The translations under genes and the position numbers were made by a program. This document shows, piece by piece, positions 11,841 to 23,550 of a DNA stretch of 64,000 nucleotides (position 1 is its first letter; each line of letters opens with the position of its first letter). The stretch is from Cephalotus follicularis (Eukaryota; Streptophyta; Magnoliopsida; Oxalidales; Cephalotaceae): positions 93,024 to 157,023 of the forward strand of contig BDDD01002686.1 of NCBI GenBank assembly GCA_001972305.1, given 5' to 3'. The notes below the pieces were generated by a model. The model saw only the letters and a program-made list of their open reading frames with translations, did no database searches and was not told the origin of the DNA.

Positions 11841-11937
11841 GACATGTCAACCCGCTAGGTTAAGTATTAAATTGTGTTGATAATTTTAATTGATGTTCCT
11901 GATATGAATCTAACATTTCTCCTTAATAAGGTAGATA

Positions 11938-12054
11938 ATGGATGGCAGAGAAAGACGTGGCCGCAGAGACAGATTCAATATTCTAGCTCCTGCTGTTGAA
12001 GATGAATCCGTACATGAGAATGAACTTGCAAATAATATTTTTCCAATCCAGCCA
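11938..12054 (+). pseudogene. Gypsy gag N-terminal fragment
   Basis: The first ~39 codons of a gypsy Gag: an arginine-rich start (MDGRERRGRRDRF), then acidic residues with ESVHENEL. It matches the gag relic at 47465-47841 (minus), which starts with a similar basic stretch and also carries ESVHENE, so both belong to one gypsy lineage. The 98-bp leader holds the block CTAGGTTAAGTATT, also shared. Homology stops where the MITE at 12045 begins, and no further gag or pol follows. What remains cannot give a functional capsid. Confidence 0.65.
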
Positions 12055-12280
12055 ATGAATTTGATGATCTATTTGTCTAGATCGTGTATGCAAATTTTTA
12101 AGTCAATTGAATATCTATAACTATTTCATTTCCAAATAAAAAATTTAACCGTTATATAATTTACTCATAAATAATAAAATATTATTCTATTCAATATAAT
12201 ATCTACAGATATCCGATTGACTTGAAAATTTGCATGAGTGATCTAAACAAGTAGATCATCAAATTCAGCGGTTGGATTTA
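12045..12280. mobile_element. MITE with ~72-bp terminal inverted repeats
   Basis: Left arm 12045-12116 and right arm 12207-12280 are inverted copies, both running inward from an AATCCA(G/A)CC end through TGAATTTGATGATCTA to a TATCT end; the centre is about 90 bp of AT-rich DNA. No coding potential. It breaks the gag start. A clear TSD was not found because the extreme ends are diverged, so the superfamily is not assigned. Part of a related arm is seen at 60222-60290. Confidence 0.75.
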
Positions 12281-13134
12281 AAATACGATTCATAAGTATA
12301 TGTATTGGGGTGACACTGCATTTAAGTTAGGTACATTATCACTACACAATAGATATTCCCTTTATATATCATATTTATATTTATAAACAAAAATTTCTAA
12401 CGACTCTGTTTATGACATATGTTTCATTAATATTCGTTTTATTTAGTATTTCATAATTTTATATATTATTATTTTGTTAACTTTGTTGTTGTTATGAATT
12501 TATCATATGATAATTAAATATGAATAATATTGTTAAATTTTTAGACAATAAAAAATAATGGTTAATTTTATAAAACATTTTACTATTATTTCTTGTTATA
12601 ATGTGTTAATATTATAAATTTATATAATATTTATAAAATAATTTTTTTATTAAACTTGCGATTCGATATTGATTGAATTTCAAAACCTTAAATATGAGAG
12701 GGATTTATGGTAGCTCAGTTTTTGGAACATTTCTCACGATAGAAACACGAACAACGTACTGCATTTGCATGTAACATTGGAGTGCATCACTTTCAACCAA
12801 AATTGTAAAATAAAATAAGATACAAAATTAATTGCACTAAGCCTAATGGATAAGCCTTGTAAATTTAAAAACTTATATATGTTATTTGTTTCAACTTTAA
12901 CCTAGCTAAAACTAAATATCCAATCCAATTGTTATAAAATGGCAGCACGATGGTTCACAAATATTAAAAAAATTAAGAATTGTTATTTACCTAAATGCAA
13001 GCATATGAACAGTAGCAAAAAAGTTGGTCTTACAAAAAAACGAGTAACTAGGTGTATATGAGTCTCCCAAAATAACAGTAGTATAATAAGCATGTCTTAC
13101 AACAAAAAGAATATATATCTTAACAAAGATTTTA
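12281..13134. other. AT-rich spacer
   Basis: Strongly AT-rich DNA with no domain-bearing ORF, terminal repeat or RNA gene that I could recognise. It may be old, diverged transposon DNA. Confidence 0.5.
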
Positions 13135-13139
13135 GTTAT
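13135..13139. repeat. Target-site duplication GTTAT, left
   Basis: GTTAT occurs here and at 13783-13787, directly outside the TG...CA ends of the solo LTR. All five bases match. Confidence 0.85.
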
Positions 13140-13782
13140 TGAGGTGGGAAAAACCCATTTTAAACCTGAGGATAGGTGTCAGGGGAGTAGGGCAGCAGCT
13201 GTCCTCCAAAGGAATGAGAGCATGGTCCACGTGTCTTATCATCAATTAAGGAAAAGGTTCCCCAAACAGTCTGACACGCCACAGAGGCCAGGAAGCCGCA
13301 CGTCCGCGCAGCCACACAGATAGGATGGCACCCCATCACATCGGTGTGAGGAAAGAGACTGACAAGCCGCCACAGCCCTCCAATCCAATTAATGGGATTA
13401 CGGCTATGCACACCAAAGGAGGAGGAGACCAAGGGAAATGTCAGGGCTACTGACGTCCTCTCCCTAGGGGCCGCCAACTCCCGATTAGACCCTCATCAAT
13501 CACAGACGTTCCTATAAATACCAGTTCAACAGTCAATACAAAGGTCAGTCATTTTCTTCTAGCACATAAAGAACCTCAATACTCTCTGTACAACTGCTAA
13601 CTTGAGCGTCGGTGTGTCCCCGGGAGAACAATCTCCTGGACTTTCTACTTTTCTCTCTTGCTTGCGCAGGGATCAACAACCATCACTCAACACCCTTTCT
13701 CGGACAGATTCCAGCGTTTCCTCTAAACAAATCAAGCCCTTACACGTGGGATACTGTTGACGGAAGGATTTCTGCATCAACA
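13140..13782 (+). mobile_element. Solo LTR, 643 bp
   Basis: Starts TGAGGTGGG, ends CTGCATCAACA, and is flanked by perfect GTTAT duplications. It contains a TATA box (13513-13520) and the block CTAACTTGAGCGTCGG about 90 bp later, a sequence common in LTRs of Tat/Athila-type plant gypsy elements (from memory). It is more GC-rich than its surroundings. There is no internal region, so the element was reduced to one LTR. The ORFs on either strand are not credible genes. Confidence 0.85.
13513..13520 (+). promoter_or_regulatory. TATA box of the 643-bp solo LTR
   Basis: TATAAATA in GTTCCTATAAATACCAG, followed by a leader. It sets the LTR orientation as plus. Confidence 0.6.
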
Positions 13783-13787
13783 GTTAT
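13783..13787. repeat. Target-site duplication GTTAT, right
   Basis: Partner of 13135-13139. Confidence 0.85.
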
Positions 13788-14034
13788 AAATATTATTCAT
13801 CTCATATTTAATTCCTAAAATTGAAGTAGTGACTGAAAAAAAGTAACATCGCTAATTGGAAATAAATTTTTAACGCATAATTTAGATTGTGGATGATAAC
13901 ATGTGATAAGTTTTTCAAAAGACGACAAAATCTAATTAGGCCTAATTGATTATGCATAAAGAGGGAAATAAAAAAAATCTTCTAAGTTTTCATTTCACAA
14001 AAGTAATAAGCTGTGATTTCAATAGTCGTCATTT
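13788..14034. other. AT-rich spacer
   Basis: No ORF or repeat boundary recognised. It ends with TAGTCGTCATTTTAA, which resembles the right flank of the LARD at 22864 (TAGTCATTTTAA). Confidence 0.5.
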
Positions 14035-14861
14035 TAAAGATCCGTTTTGAAACACCCTTATCTATCCTGAATGAGTTATTAATATAGGATAATTTTGGAC
14101 ACAACCCATGACAAGAATTTGCTTTTTTTTTTTTTAATTTTTCCCTGTCCAAGCAATACACATGAGCAGCAGTTTGCATCTCTACCAGCAACTACCAACC
14201 TGCAATGTACATAATGCAAAACACCAGCAATCGTCACACAATTGCTGTGTAAAATCTACCCACATAACGGTTACCTGCTGCAGCGGACCAGAGCCTCGCG
14301 CCCAGGGTCCTGCCTATCCCCTGCCTCAACGACAAAGATTCAAGACCAGGCCTAAATGTAAACTTGGACACAACCATACATTCACACCATGCCATACATT
14401 CACACCATACAAAAATAAAAGAAAGGTAGAATGAGACACATCCATTTTATAGTGGTTCGGCATAGAAAATGCCTATGTCCACTTCCTCAATCATCCATGA
14501 GGTTCCACTAGTATTAAATTCTTTACATAGAGGGTATTTACATAGCTCATAAAAATACTGAAATTCCATTTCCCAAAAGCCTCACTGCAACATAATGCAA
14601 GGCTGCTTTCACTGCCAGCGCCATATAAATATCAGCATATGCAGACTTCCTCTAGCAGCCCCAACGATCACAAGATTGGAGAAGGAGAAACTATCTACTG
14701 CATATCTCAAAATCACTGGGAAGATATATATGTATATGACGAGAGAACTATCAGAACAGAGAATGGAAGAATAGTCTCACAGGCCATAGATAGAGAAGCC
14801 GCACCATACTCCATATAGTCAGAGAAGCTGCACCAAATCAAATACCGCTGCAAAATGCCAA

Positions 14862-15078
14862 ACCACAATGCTGCATAATGCCAGACCACAAGCGCCAGAC
14901 CAAAACGCCAGACCAGCCACGCCTGCATAATGCCATACCACAAAATCCCATAGCACAAGCGCTGCATTATGCCAGACCACAAGTGCTGCATGATGCCAGA
15001 CCATAAGTGATGCATAAGGCCAGACCACAAGCGCCAGATCAAAACACCAGACCAGCCATGCCAGACCAGGCCAGCCGT
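14862..15078 (-). repeat. Minisatellite, GCCAGACCACAA units (LARD 3' LTR)
   Basis: About eight units of 20-30 bp on the theme ATGCCAGACCACAAGCGC(TGCATA). The same array lies at 20572-20823 with a different number and order of units. Confidence 0.75.
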
Positions 15079-15286
15079 ACATGCGCTTCACTTAATCAGA
15101 GGACTCCAAGCTCAACGTTTCATCAGAACACGAGGCTATCCTCGGACTAGGGGAACACATTAGTTGGTATGCTCGGTTGCTCGGCAAGCTCGGCATGTAA
15201 GCTCTCAAGCATCATCCACAACAGCAGGATGTAGAACACCACAACTATTCCACCACCTGCCCGCAGAGAAGCCACGCGCACCAGAC

Positions 15287-15430
15287 CACTATGGAATACC
15301 AGACCATCCACGGAATATCAGACCCACTGCGGAATACCATACCAACTGCGGAATACCATATCAACGGTGGATTACCAGACCAGAGGTGAAATACCAGACC
15401 ACGGCACAATGCCAGACCAGAGGGGATTTA
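15287..15430 (-). repeat. Minisatellite, GGAATACCAGACCA units
   Basis: Six or so units of about 20-25 bp (GCGGAATACCAGACCAAC). The counterpart in the other LTR is 21027-21175. Confidence 0.7.
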
Positions 15431-15788
15431 CCAGACCACACATGTCCGACCACTAATGCTACACAAGCAAGACCAATGTTGGGTACTGCCCGACCATCTA
15501 ACACTTGCATGAAAGGGGTGCCAGTAAATCGCTATACCCGCGGCCTTCCTCTAACAGTCCCTCAAAACAAGACTGGAGAAATTAGCTTACCTACCACTGT
15601 CCCACGGACACTAAGGCATATCAAGAACAGTCGTGCACTACCAGCACGTTGTCTGAACCAGCGGATCTCTAACCACTCCAAGCTGTCCTAGACAGAAGGA
15701 CAAGAAAGCTCGTCTACCACTATCCCAAGAAAGCAAGAGGAGGAGAAACCATAGCAGCCATACTGCCAGACTAGGAAGTCCGAGAAGG

Positions 15789-16120
15789 TCACTCGTCATA
15801 ATGCCCGAGAAGGTTCATGCCTGAGAAGGCATCTTCAACAAAACACCCGAGAAGCTACTTCAGTCAGTCAATGCCCGAGGAGGCTTAACTCAACAAGACA
15901 TCCGAGAAGCTCCACCCAACAACAAAAGAGAAGCTTTACTCAACACCCGAGAAGCTACTTCACTCAGCAAATGCCCGAGGAGACACTACGCTCAGCAATG
16001 CCCGAGCAGACACTACACTCAGCAATGCCAGAGGAAACATTACACTCAGCAATGCCCGAGGAGACACTACACTCAGCAATGCTAGAGGAGACACTTCAAT
16101 CAGTAATACTCAAGAAGGTG
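15789..16120 (-). repeat. Minisatellite, CTCAGCAATGCCCGAGG units
   Basis: About ten units of 25-30 bp on CACTCAGCAATGCCCGAG(G/A)AGNCACTA. The counterpart 21530-21830 is shorter by one or two units, so the two LTRs changed copy number independently. Confidence 0.75.
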
Positions 16121-17210
16121 CTCGGCATGCACTGCTAGGCAAAGACTGGCCGACATGGACTGCTCGGCAAGTAATGCCAAACATGCACTGCTAGGCAAGG
16201 GATGCCCGACATAGACTGCTCTGCAAGGAATGCGCATCACACTGGCTCCTCGGCCAGGACGCATATCATACTAACTCCCTGGCAAGAACACACCTTTTAC
16301 CATTGCAATAACATCCGTGTTCGTCACATGAAATTTGGGGAACCTCGTCAACCCAGAATCTCGAACGCTATAACACAGGCTTACAAACAACTCAACACAA
16401 AATGGTTAAGTCAGTAAAAACAATAAAACTAAATCACAGTAATACGTCACATACCTAGGTCACTCAAGACCAGTTCTTGCAACGCTTACCAGTTTCCTTG
16501 GAACTCCAAATCCCTCACTGGATTCCTCACATTCCAGAAACTCAACCAGCCCACTTGGAACTTCGGATCTGTCACTGGATCCACATTTCACCATCCCAGA
16601 AACCAAACATACCAGGAATACCATCTCACTACTCACTGTACTGAGGAACACCGATTCCACCATACCACACCCGGAGTAGGAACATCGAAAGACCAGTGAG
16701 AATAACCCTCAACCACGGTTGATTACAGTAGAAATGCAGAAAAAGAGAAATAGAGTCTTTCAAGGAGATGCTTCGGCCACGACAGAAGTAAGAATCCCAC
16801 GAAAAAGGAGGCTTGAATCTCGCAGGGAGGACTTACGACTCACCAGAACAGGAGTTCAATCGGCACCCTCTCTTCCTTCCCTTTCTCCTTCTTCCTCTTT
16901 TCTTCTTCCTCTTTCCCACACATACCCCAACATTGGGCTCATGCTACCCTCTTCTGCCAACAACCAGTAAAAGCATCATGATATTTTCTACTGACACACG
17001 CCTGCTCACCTTGGGAGGCGTTAGCTTCCTTTTGAAGCCTCTCTCTTATGGGCTAACCAAAAATGATTTCCCTCCCAATCCACTTTGGGCCTTCACTTTC
17101 ATGAGAGATAACTCCCAATGGGCCCAATGAAATATGACATAACACAAATCCAGACCCTTAACAAGCACATAACACTGTGAATTTTCCTCAAAACTGTACA
17201 TGGGTATCAC

Positions 17211-17228
17211 AATCCTCCCCCATTTTAG
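17211..17228 (-). other. Polypurine tract of the LARD
   Basis: The minus strand reads TAAAATGGGGGAGGATTG directly before the LTR start TGATACCC. It defines the minus orientation together with the PBS at 19747-19759. Confidence 0.75.
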
Positions 17229-17539
17229 GAATTTTGTCCCCAAAATTCACTTGCCTGCCATGACAAAAGCATGAGGACAGATCATGCTGCCTGGTAAGAT
17301 TTCACACATCTTACTTTACCATTAAGCCCACTTACCAACCTCACATCGGCTACACAACATCAGCCTAGGCTTGTACAAACAGTTGTACATACATCAATCC
17401 CGCGCTCACCGGATGCATAGATATTCAAGGAGTCATACCTATACACAAGCAGATTATATAGCAGCAAGGTATTCATCTTTAAAAAAAAAAAAAGAAATCA
17501 AGGCTGCCCAGGAAATCACAGCATCAGAAGATGTTCTAT

Positions 17540-18250
17540 TCTACCGGAACCACCTCAGCAATAGACAGTCTTCTCTACCGTTATAACCACAGCAATCCGC
17601 AACACAGTGCTATATAAACCAACCATGTCATAAACACACATCGACAGAATAGCAAAATCAACCGGGAACACACATCGGCTAATAATGACTCAATGACATA
17701 GCTGAACTTCGACTGAGGTGATCGTCGATTCACCGCAAGAATCCAACCCTCGATGGAAATCATATAGCATTTAACAGCCATCCAAGAACATCATCAACTC
17801 TGCCGGAATACCCATCTGCAATAAAACACAACCTGTTGGAATAACCATCAGCCATCAAATAGAACCCATGCTGAAATAACCATCGATAGTGATAAAGGAG
17901 CTGTGCCGGAAGGTCCCATAGGCAATAAAAGCTCGGCTGGAATGTCCATCAGCAACATATATAGATAGATGCAACTGCTCGACCGGAATGACCATCGGTC
18001 ATGATATGTGCTGTGCCAAAATCACATTGGCAAGATAAGAAGATAAGCTGGAATCACACATCGGCTGTATATTGAGATCCTCTATTCTGTTGGAACCATT
18101 GGCTCTGCCGAAACCACATCGGCTCTGTCGGAACCATCGACAAATAGATATATCAGCTATACCTGCAATAACAAAACAACACAATAATACCTTTGCCACA
18201 CAGGCCATACCAAGCATCTGCCGCCGGAAACACATCGGCTCATCTCAACG
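17540..18250. repeat. Degenerate repeat field, CCGGAA...ATCGGC
   Basis: Roughly twelve diverged units, each with a (G/C)CCGGAA or CTGGAAT head and a CATCGGC or CATCAGC tail separated by a few bases, joined by 20-30 bp of A-rich linker. Head and tail are partly complementary (GCCG/CGGC), so each unit could form a small hairpin. Confidence 0.6.
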
Positions 18251-18329
18251 GCGCGTATACCGGAGGAAAAGTCATGGCTACAGGATGTGCACTATCCCTC
18301 ACATATTGACATGAATGCCACATGACTCG

Positions 18330-19150
18330 GTCTCCATCAGGGGTTCTCGGCTTACTTAGGCACGAACCCTTCCCCCTGAGGGACACAACCGCTCCACAAA
18401 GGTTCCCGGCTGATCAGGCACGACCCTCCCTCTGAGAGTTACAGCAGATCACCAGCGTCGATCAAGGGGCCAGCGTACTATATCGCTCGTTCTCTACCTC
18501 ATCAGCATAGTGTAAGAGAACATCGATCGAGGGGCCAACAAATCACGCTCAGGCACTACCCTTGTCAGCAATCGCCTAGCCTCATATCACAACTTCCATC
18601 AGAGGTCCTCGGCTAGCAAAGCACGACCCGTCTCCTAGGGGAATACCACAACTTCCATCAGAGGTCCTCGGCTACCAAAGCACCATCCTTCCCCGAGGGG
18701 CAATGCAACAAATCATGAACATCGATCGAGGGGCCAGCGTACTATATCGCCCATGCTCTACCCTCATCGGCACTCGTGTATGAGAACATCGACTGGGTGG
18801 TCGACGCATCACCGCTCAACCCATCCCTGGTCGGCAATCCCATATCCGAGCACTCAGCATGGTCTGACCAAAGAAGTAGAGGATCCATCAGCTGCTCTCA
18901 CACATCACCCCGTTATAGACCAACGGAATGAGAAGATCCAAGTAACGGAACCCGGGCACAGTCACACCCAACAGCCCATCATAGAAAATGAAACTGTTGA
19001 ATGGAATTGGGATCGAACGCCACACTCATCCTCGGCCATGTGAGTCTCACATACCCGAGCTTACCAGTACCCAGTATCCACAACTATATTATCGTGAACA
19101 TCGATTGAGGGGCCAGCGTATCACCGCTCGAGCTCCTCCCTCATCGGCAA
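18330..19150. repeat. Degenerate repeat field, GATCGAGGGGCCAGCG
   Basis: At least five copies of CATCGATCGAGGGGCCA(G/A)CG plus four copies of CATCAGAGGTCCTCGGCTA, interleaved. Confidence 0.65.
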
Positions 19151-19746
19151 TCACATACAAGAGCAACTCATAAGGCCTGTTGGAAAGAGTGGCAGATCCT
19201 GCTTGTCTGTACTCAATGCACACGCCCATCATAGACAACAGGAATGAGCAATCTAGGTTATGGAAACCAAGGGGCAGTCACACTCAACAGCACATCATAG
19301 ACCAATGGAACTGTTAAATGGACGACGGATCAAACGCAAACTCATCCTCACCTACGAGTGCTCAATTCTCAATAATCACATAGCACATAACCTCTCTCCA
19401 CACATTCTCAGCACATGTGTTAGCATTAGAGAACAAGTGCTAGAAATAAGAAAATCACATAAGGAAAAGGAATTTTCCACTTACCGATCTTCTACACACA
19501 CTACCACTTACAAGATTCTTGGCTTACCAGATTCTTGATGCTTTGGATCACTTGTCAGACCCAAGTCCAGTGACAAAACCAACTGATGTTCTTCACATAT
19601 ACCATCTGCCTTACCAGAACTCGGAGAATCCCAAACCTCAGTTCTGTCACATACTCTTCGTACTCCGAAGAATTACCAACTTCCTATTTTCAAGGTTCCA
19701 TCCAAACCTCTAAGAATCTCAGAACCACAAGCATCACTAAATCGGT

Positions 19747-19759
19747 CTCTCTGATACCA
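19747..19759 (-). other. Primer binding site of the LARD
   Basis: The minus strand reads TGGTATCAGAGAG, matching the tRNA-Met complement for its first 11 bases. It lies 4 bp from the LTR end. Confidence 0.8.
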
Positions 19760-19763
19760 GCTT

Positions 19764-22700
19764 TAACGACCTGTTTCGAAACACCCTTACCTATCCCGAA
19801 TGAGCCGTTAATTTGGAATAACTTTGGCCACAACCCATGGCACAAATTTGTTTTTTTATTTTTCCCTGTCCAAGTAATACACATGAGCAGCAGTTTGGAT
19901 CTCTGCCAGCAACTGCCAGCATGCAATGTAAATAATGCAAAACACCTGTAACCGCCACACAATTGCTGTGTAAAATCTGCCCACATAACAGCTACCTGTT
20001 GTAGCGGACCGGTGCCTCATGCCCATGGTCCTGCCTATCCCCTGCCTTAGCGGCAGAGATTCAAGACCAGGCCTAAATGTAAACTTGGACATAACGATAC
20101 ATTCACACCATGCCATACATTCAAACCATACAAAGATAAAAGAAAAGTAGAATGAGACACAGCCATTTTATAGTGGTTCGGCATAGAAAATGCCTACGTC
20201 CACTTCCTCAATCATCCATGAGGTTCCACTAGTATGAAATTCTTTACATACAGAGTATTTACATAGCTCATAAAAATACAAAATTCCATTTCCCAAAAGC
20301 CTCACTGCAACATAATGCAAGGCTGCTTTCACTGCCAGCACCATATAAATATCAGCATATGCAGACTTCCTCTAGCAGCCCCAACGATCACAAGATTGGA
20401 GAAGGAGAAACTATCTACTGCATATCTCAAAATCATTGAGAAGATATATATGTATATGATGAGAGAACTATCAGAACAAAAATGAAAGAATAGCCTCACA
20501 GGCCATAGATAGAGAAGCCGCGCCAGACTCCATATAGTCAGAGAACCTGTACCAAATCAAAAACCACTGCAAAATGCCAGACCACAACGTTGCATAATGC
20601 CAGACCACAAGCGCTGCATGATGCCAGACCACAAGAGCTGCATAAGGCCAGACCACAAAATGCCAGACCACAAGCGCCAGACCAGCCACGCCTGCATAAT
20701 GCCAGACCAGAAAATGCCAGACCAAAAGCGCTGCACGATGCCAGACCACAAACGCTGCATAGGGCCAGACCACAAAATGCTAGACCACAAGTGCCAGACC
20801 AACCACGCCAGACCAGGACAGCCACACATGCGCTTCACTTAATCAGAGGACTCCAAGCTCAACGTTTCATTAGAACACGAGGCTATCCTCGGACTAGGGG
20901 AACACATTAGTTGGTCTGCTCAGCAAGCTCGGCATGTCAGCTCTCAAGCATCATCCTCAACAGCAGGATGTAGAACACCACAACTATTCCACCACCTGCC
21001 TGTAGAGAAGCCATGCACACCAGACCACTACGGAATACCAAACCATCCAAGGAATATCCGACCCACTGCGGAATACCAAACCAACTGTGGAATACCAGAC
21101 CAGCGGTGGATTACCAGACCAGAGGTGAAATACCATACCACGACACAATGCCAGACCAGATGGGATTTACTAGACCAAACATGTCCGACCACTAATGCTA
21201 CACAAGCAAGACCAATGCTACGTACTGCCCGACCAGCCAACACTTGCATGAAAGGGGTGCCAGTACATCGCTATACCCGCGGCCTTCCTCTAATAGTTCC
21301 TCAAAACCAGACTGGAGAAATTAGTTTACCTACCACTGTCCCACGGACACCAAGGCATATCAAGAACTGTCATGTACTACTAGCACGCTGTCTGCACCAA
21401 CGGATATCTAACCACTCCAAGTTGTCCTAGACAGGAAGACAAGGAAGCTCGTCTACCACTGTCCCAAGAAAACAAGAGGAGGAGAAACCATAGCAGTCAT
21501 ACCACCATACTAGGAAGTCCGAGAAGGTCACTCGTCATAATGCCCGAGAAGGTTCACCCCCGAGAAGGCATCTACAGCAAAACACCCGAGAAGCTACTTC
21601 ACTCAGTCGATGCCTGAGGAGGCTTAACTCAACAAGACATCCGAGAAGCTCCACTCAGCAACACCCGAGAAGCTTTACTCAACACCCGAGAAGCTACTTC
21701 ACTCAGCAAATGCCCTGAGGAGACACTACGCTTAGCAATGCCCGATGATACACTACACTCAGCAATGCCCAAGGAGACACTACACTCAGCAATGCCAGAG
21801 GAGACACTTCAATCAATAATACTCAAGAAGGTGCTCAGCATGCACTGCTCTGCAAGGGATGCCCGACATGGACTGCTCAGCAAGGAATGCGCATCACACT
21901 GGCTCCTCGGCCAGGACACATATCATACTATCTCCCTGGAAAGAACAAACCTCTTACCATAGCAATAACATCTGTGTTCGTCACATGAAATTTGGGGAAA
22001 CTCGTCAACCCAGAATCTCGAACGCTATAACACAGGCTCACAAACAACTCAACACAAAATGGTTACGTCAGTAAAAACAATAAAACTAAATCACAGTAAT
22101 GCGTCACATACCTGGGTCTCTCAAGACCAGTTCCTGCAACGCTTACCAGTTTCCTTGGAACTCCGAATCCCTCACTAGATTCCTCACATTCCAGAAACTC
22201 AACCAGCCAACTTGGAGCTTTGGATCTATCACTGGATCCACATTTCACCATCCTAGAAACAAAACATACCAGGAATACCATCTCACTAGTCACTGTACTG
22301 AGGAACATCGATTCCACCATATGACACCCGGAGTAGGGACATCGAAAGGCTAGTGAGAATTACCCTCAACCACAGTTGATTACAGTGGAAATGGAGAAGA
22401 AGAGAAATAAAGTCTTGCAAGGAGATGCTTCGGCCACGTCAGAAGTAATAATCCCATGAAAGAGGAGGCTTGAAACTCACAAGGAGCACTTACGACTCAC
22501 CAGAACAATAGTTCAATCGGCACCCTCTTTTCCTTCTCTTCTCCTTCTTCCTCTTTTCGTCTTCCTCTTTCCCACACATACCCCCACACTGGGCTCATGC
22601 TACCCTCTTCTGCCAACAACCAGTAAAATCATCATGATATTTTCTACTGACACACGCCTGCTCACCTTGGGAGGCGTTAGCTTCCTTTGGAAGCCTCTCT

Positions 22701-22863
22701 CTTATGGGCTAACCAAAAATGATTTCCCTCACAATCCATTTTGGGCCTTCATTTGCATGAGAAATAACTCCCAATGGGCCCAGGAAATATGACATAACAC
22801 AAATCCAGGCCTTTAACAAGCACATAACACTGTGAATTTTCTCGAAACCGTACACGGGTATCA
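19764..22863 (-). mobile_element. 5' LTR of LARD-like element
   Basis: Direct repeat of 14035-17210, about 3100 bp. It abuts the PBS, so it is the 5' LTR on the minus strand, starting TGATACCCGTGTACGG at 22863. Differences from the other LTR are scattered substitutions plus unit-number changes in the minisatellites. Both outer flanks contain TAGTC and CATTTTAA, compatible with a TSD TAGTC, but eroded ends make this uncertain. Confidence 0.8.
20572..20823 (-). repeat. Minisatellite, GCCAGACCACAA units (LARD 5' LTR)
   Basis: Counterpart of 14862-15078, with about ten units including extra AAAATGCCAGACCA units. All ORFs here, on both strands, are periodic and are not treated as genes. Confidence 0.75.
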
Positions 22864-23337
22864 TAGTCATTTTAATTTCCTGTACTTTCTCTAGACCGAA
22901 CAGATTGCTAGTGTTATTCTTTCTTCAGTAATTTTAATTGTGTGATTTCTAACCATTAAGCATGCAAGACCCACCTAAGTTTGTTAGCGTTGGTCGCGTA
23001 ATCACATCTTTTTTGTTTTGAAAACATGATTAAAATTTTAAAAAGTTGTTGATATCCACACTAAATTTTCTAAGATTATTGTAATATATTATTTTTTTTA
23101 AGGACATAATAGAGAATTATTTCGAGGATGTAAAAAGTGTTTGATTGCCTAAATATTGAATGGATACCCCAAAATTTTGATAAGAAAACAGATTGAATAG
23201 TTTTACTCTTGAAGTCTCAACAACATTTTAATCTACTATTCTTATTTATTAAATGTTTCACTAGAATCAGAGCAAGTAATCACTGCCACTGATTAAAAAT
23301 AAATTACAGACTTAACTTCATCATCATCTTTGTTATC
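22864..23337. other. AT-rich spacer
   Basis: Flank between the LARD and the hAT element. I see no gene, RNA or repeat boundary in it. Confidence 0.5.
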
Positions 23338-23345
23338 CAGAGAAG
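23338..23345. repeat. hAT target-site duplication, left
   Basis: CAGAGAAG here and CGGAGAAG at 27231-27238: seven of eight bases match. Eight-base duplications are diagnostic for the hAT superfamily. Confidence 0.8.
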
Positions 23346-23450
23346 CAGGGGCGGAGTTACGTAGGGATTTGGGGGTGCCAGGCACCCCCAAAGTAAAAAA
23401 AAAAAAGATAAAATTACTAAGGTATACTATGTAGGCTTTGTGTTGGCAGG

Positions 23451-23550
23451 TAATTAATAATATCTTAAATTGAGGATGTGTGGAGGCGTGCAACATTGAG
23501 TAATTAATAATATCTTAAATTGAGGATGTGTGGAGGCGTGCAACATTGAG
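23451..23550. repeat. Exact 50-bp tandem duplication in hAT subterminal DNA
   Basis: 23451-23500 and 23501-23550 are identical over 50 bp. The second copy is followed by CTCAATGTTG, the inverse of its own end CAACATTGAG, making a near-perfect palindrome at 23541-23563. Confidence 0.9.

Larger units (their letters stand above)
14035..17210 (-). mobile_element. 3' LTR of LARD-like element
   Basis: A direct, near-identical copy (by eye) of 19764-22863, about 3176 bp. On the minus strand it runs from TGATACCCATGTAC to a GTTTCAAAACGGATC-like end. The plus strand has GTGGTTCGGC...TGTCCAC...CCACTAG at 14453-14511, the reverse of a motif found in many plant LTRs. Three minisatellite blocks lie inside. 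The neighbouring PPT (17211-17228) shows this is the 3' LTR. There is no convincing protein gene; ORFs rich in repeated W-S-G-I-M-Q-like strings are translated minisatellite. Confidence 0.8.
17229..19746 (-). mobile_element. Non-coding internal region of LARD
   Basis: About 2.5 kb between PPT and PBS with no Gag, protease, RT or integrase similarity in any frame. Two degenerate repeat fields occupy much of it: 17540-18250 (CCGGAA...CCATCGGC units, about 45-60 bp) and 18330-19150 (GATCGAGGGGCCAGCGTA and CAGAGGTCCTCGGCTA units). An LTR element with long LTRs and a structured but non-coding interior is the definition of a LARD; it must borrow proteins from an autonomous relative. Confidence 0.75.

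Noticed and set aside
14713-15091. Open frames of ~90-109 codons rich in repeated W-S-G-I-M-Q-like strings
   Set aside because: They are translations of the GCCAGACCACAA minisatellite; similar frames open on both strands and in the other LTR (20471-20910), with no domain.
15789-16120. Regularly spaced repeats that resemble a CRISPR array
   Set aside because: Units vary in sequence, lack unique spacers, and sit inside a plant LTR; no cas genes and a eukaryotic context.
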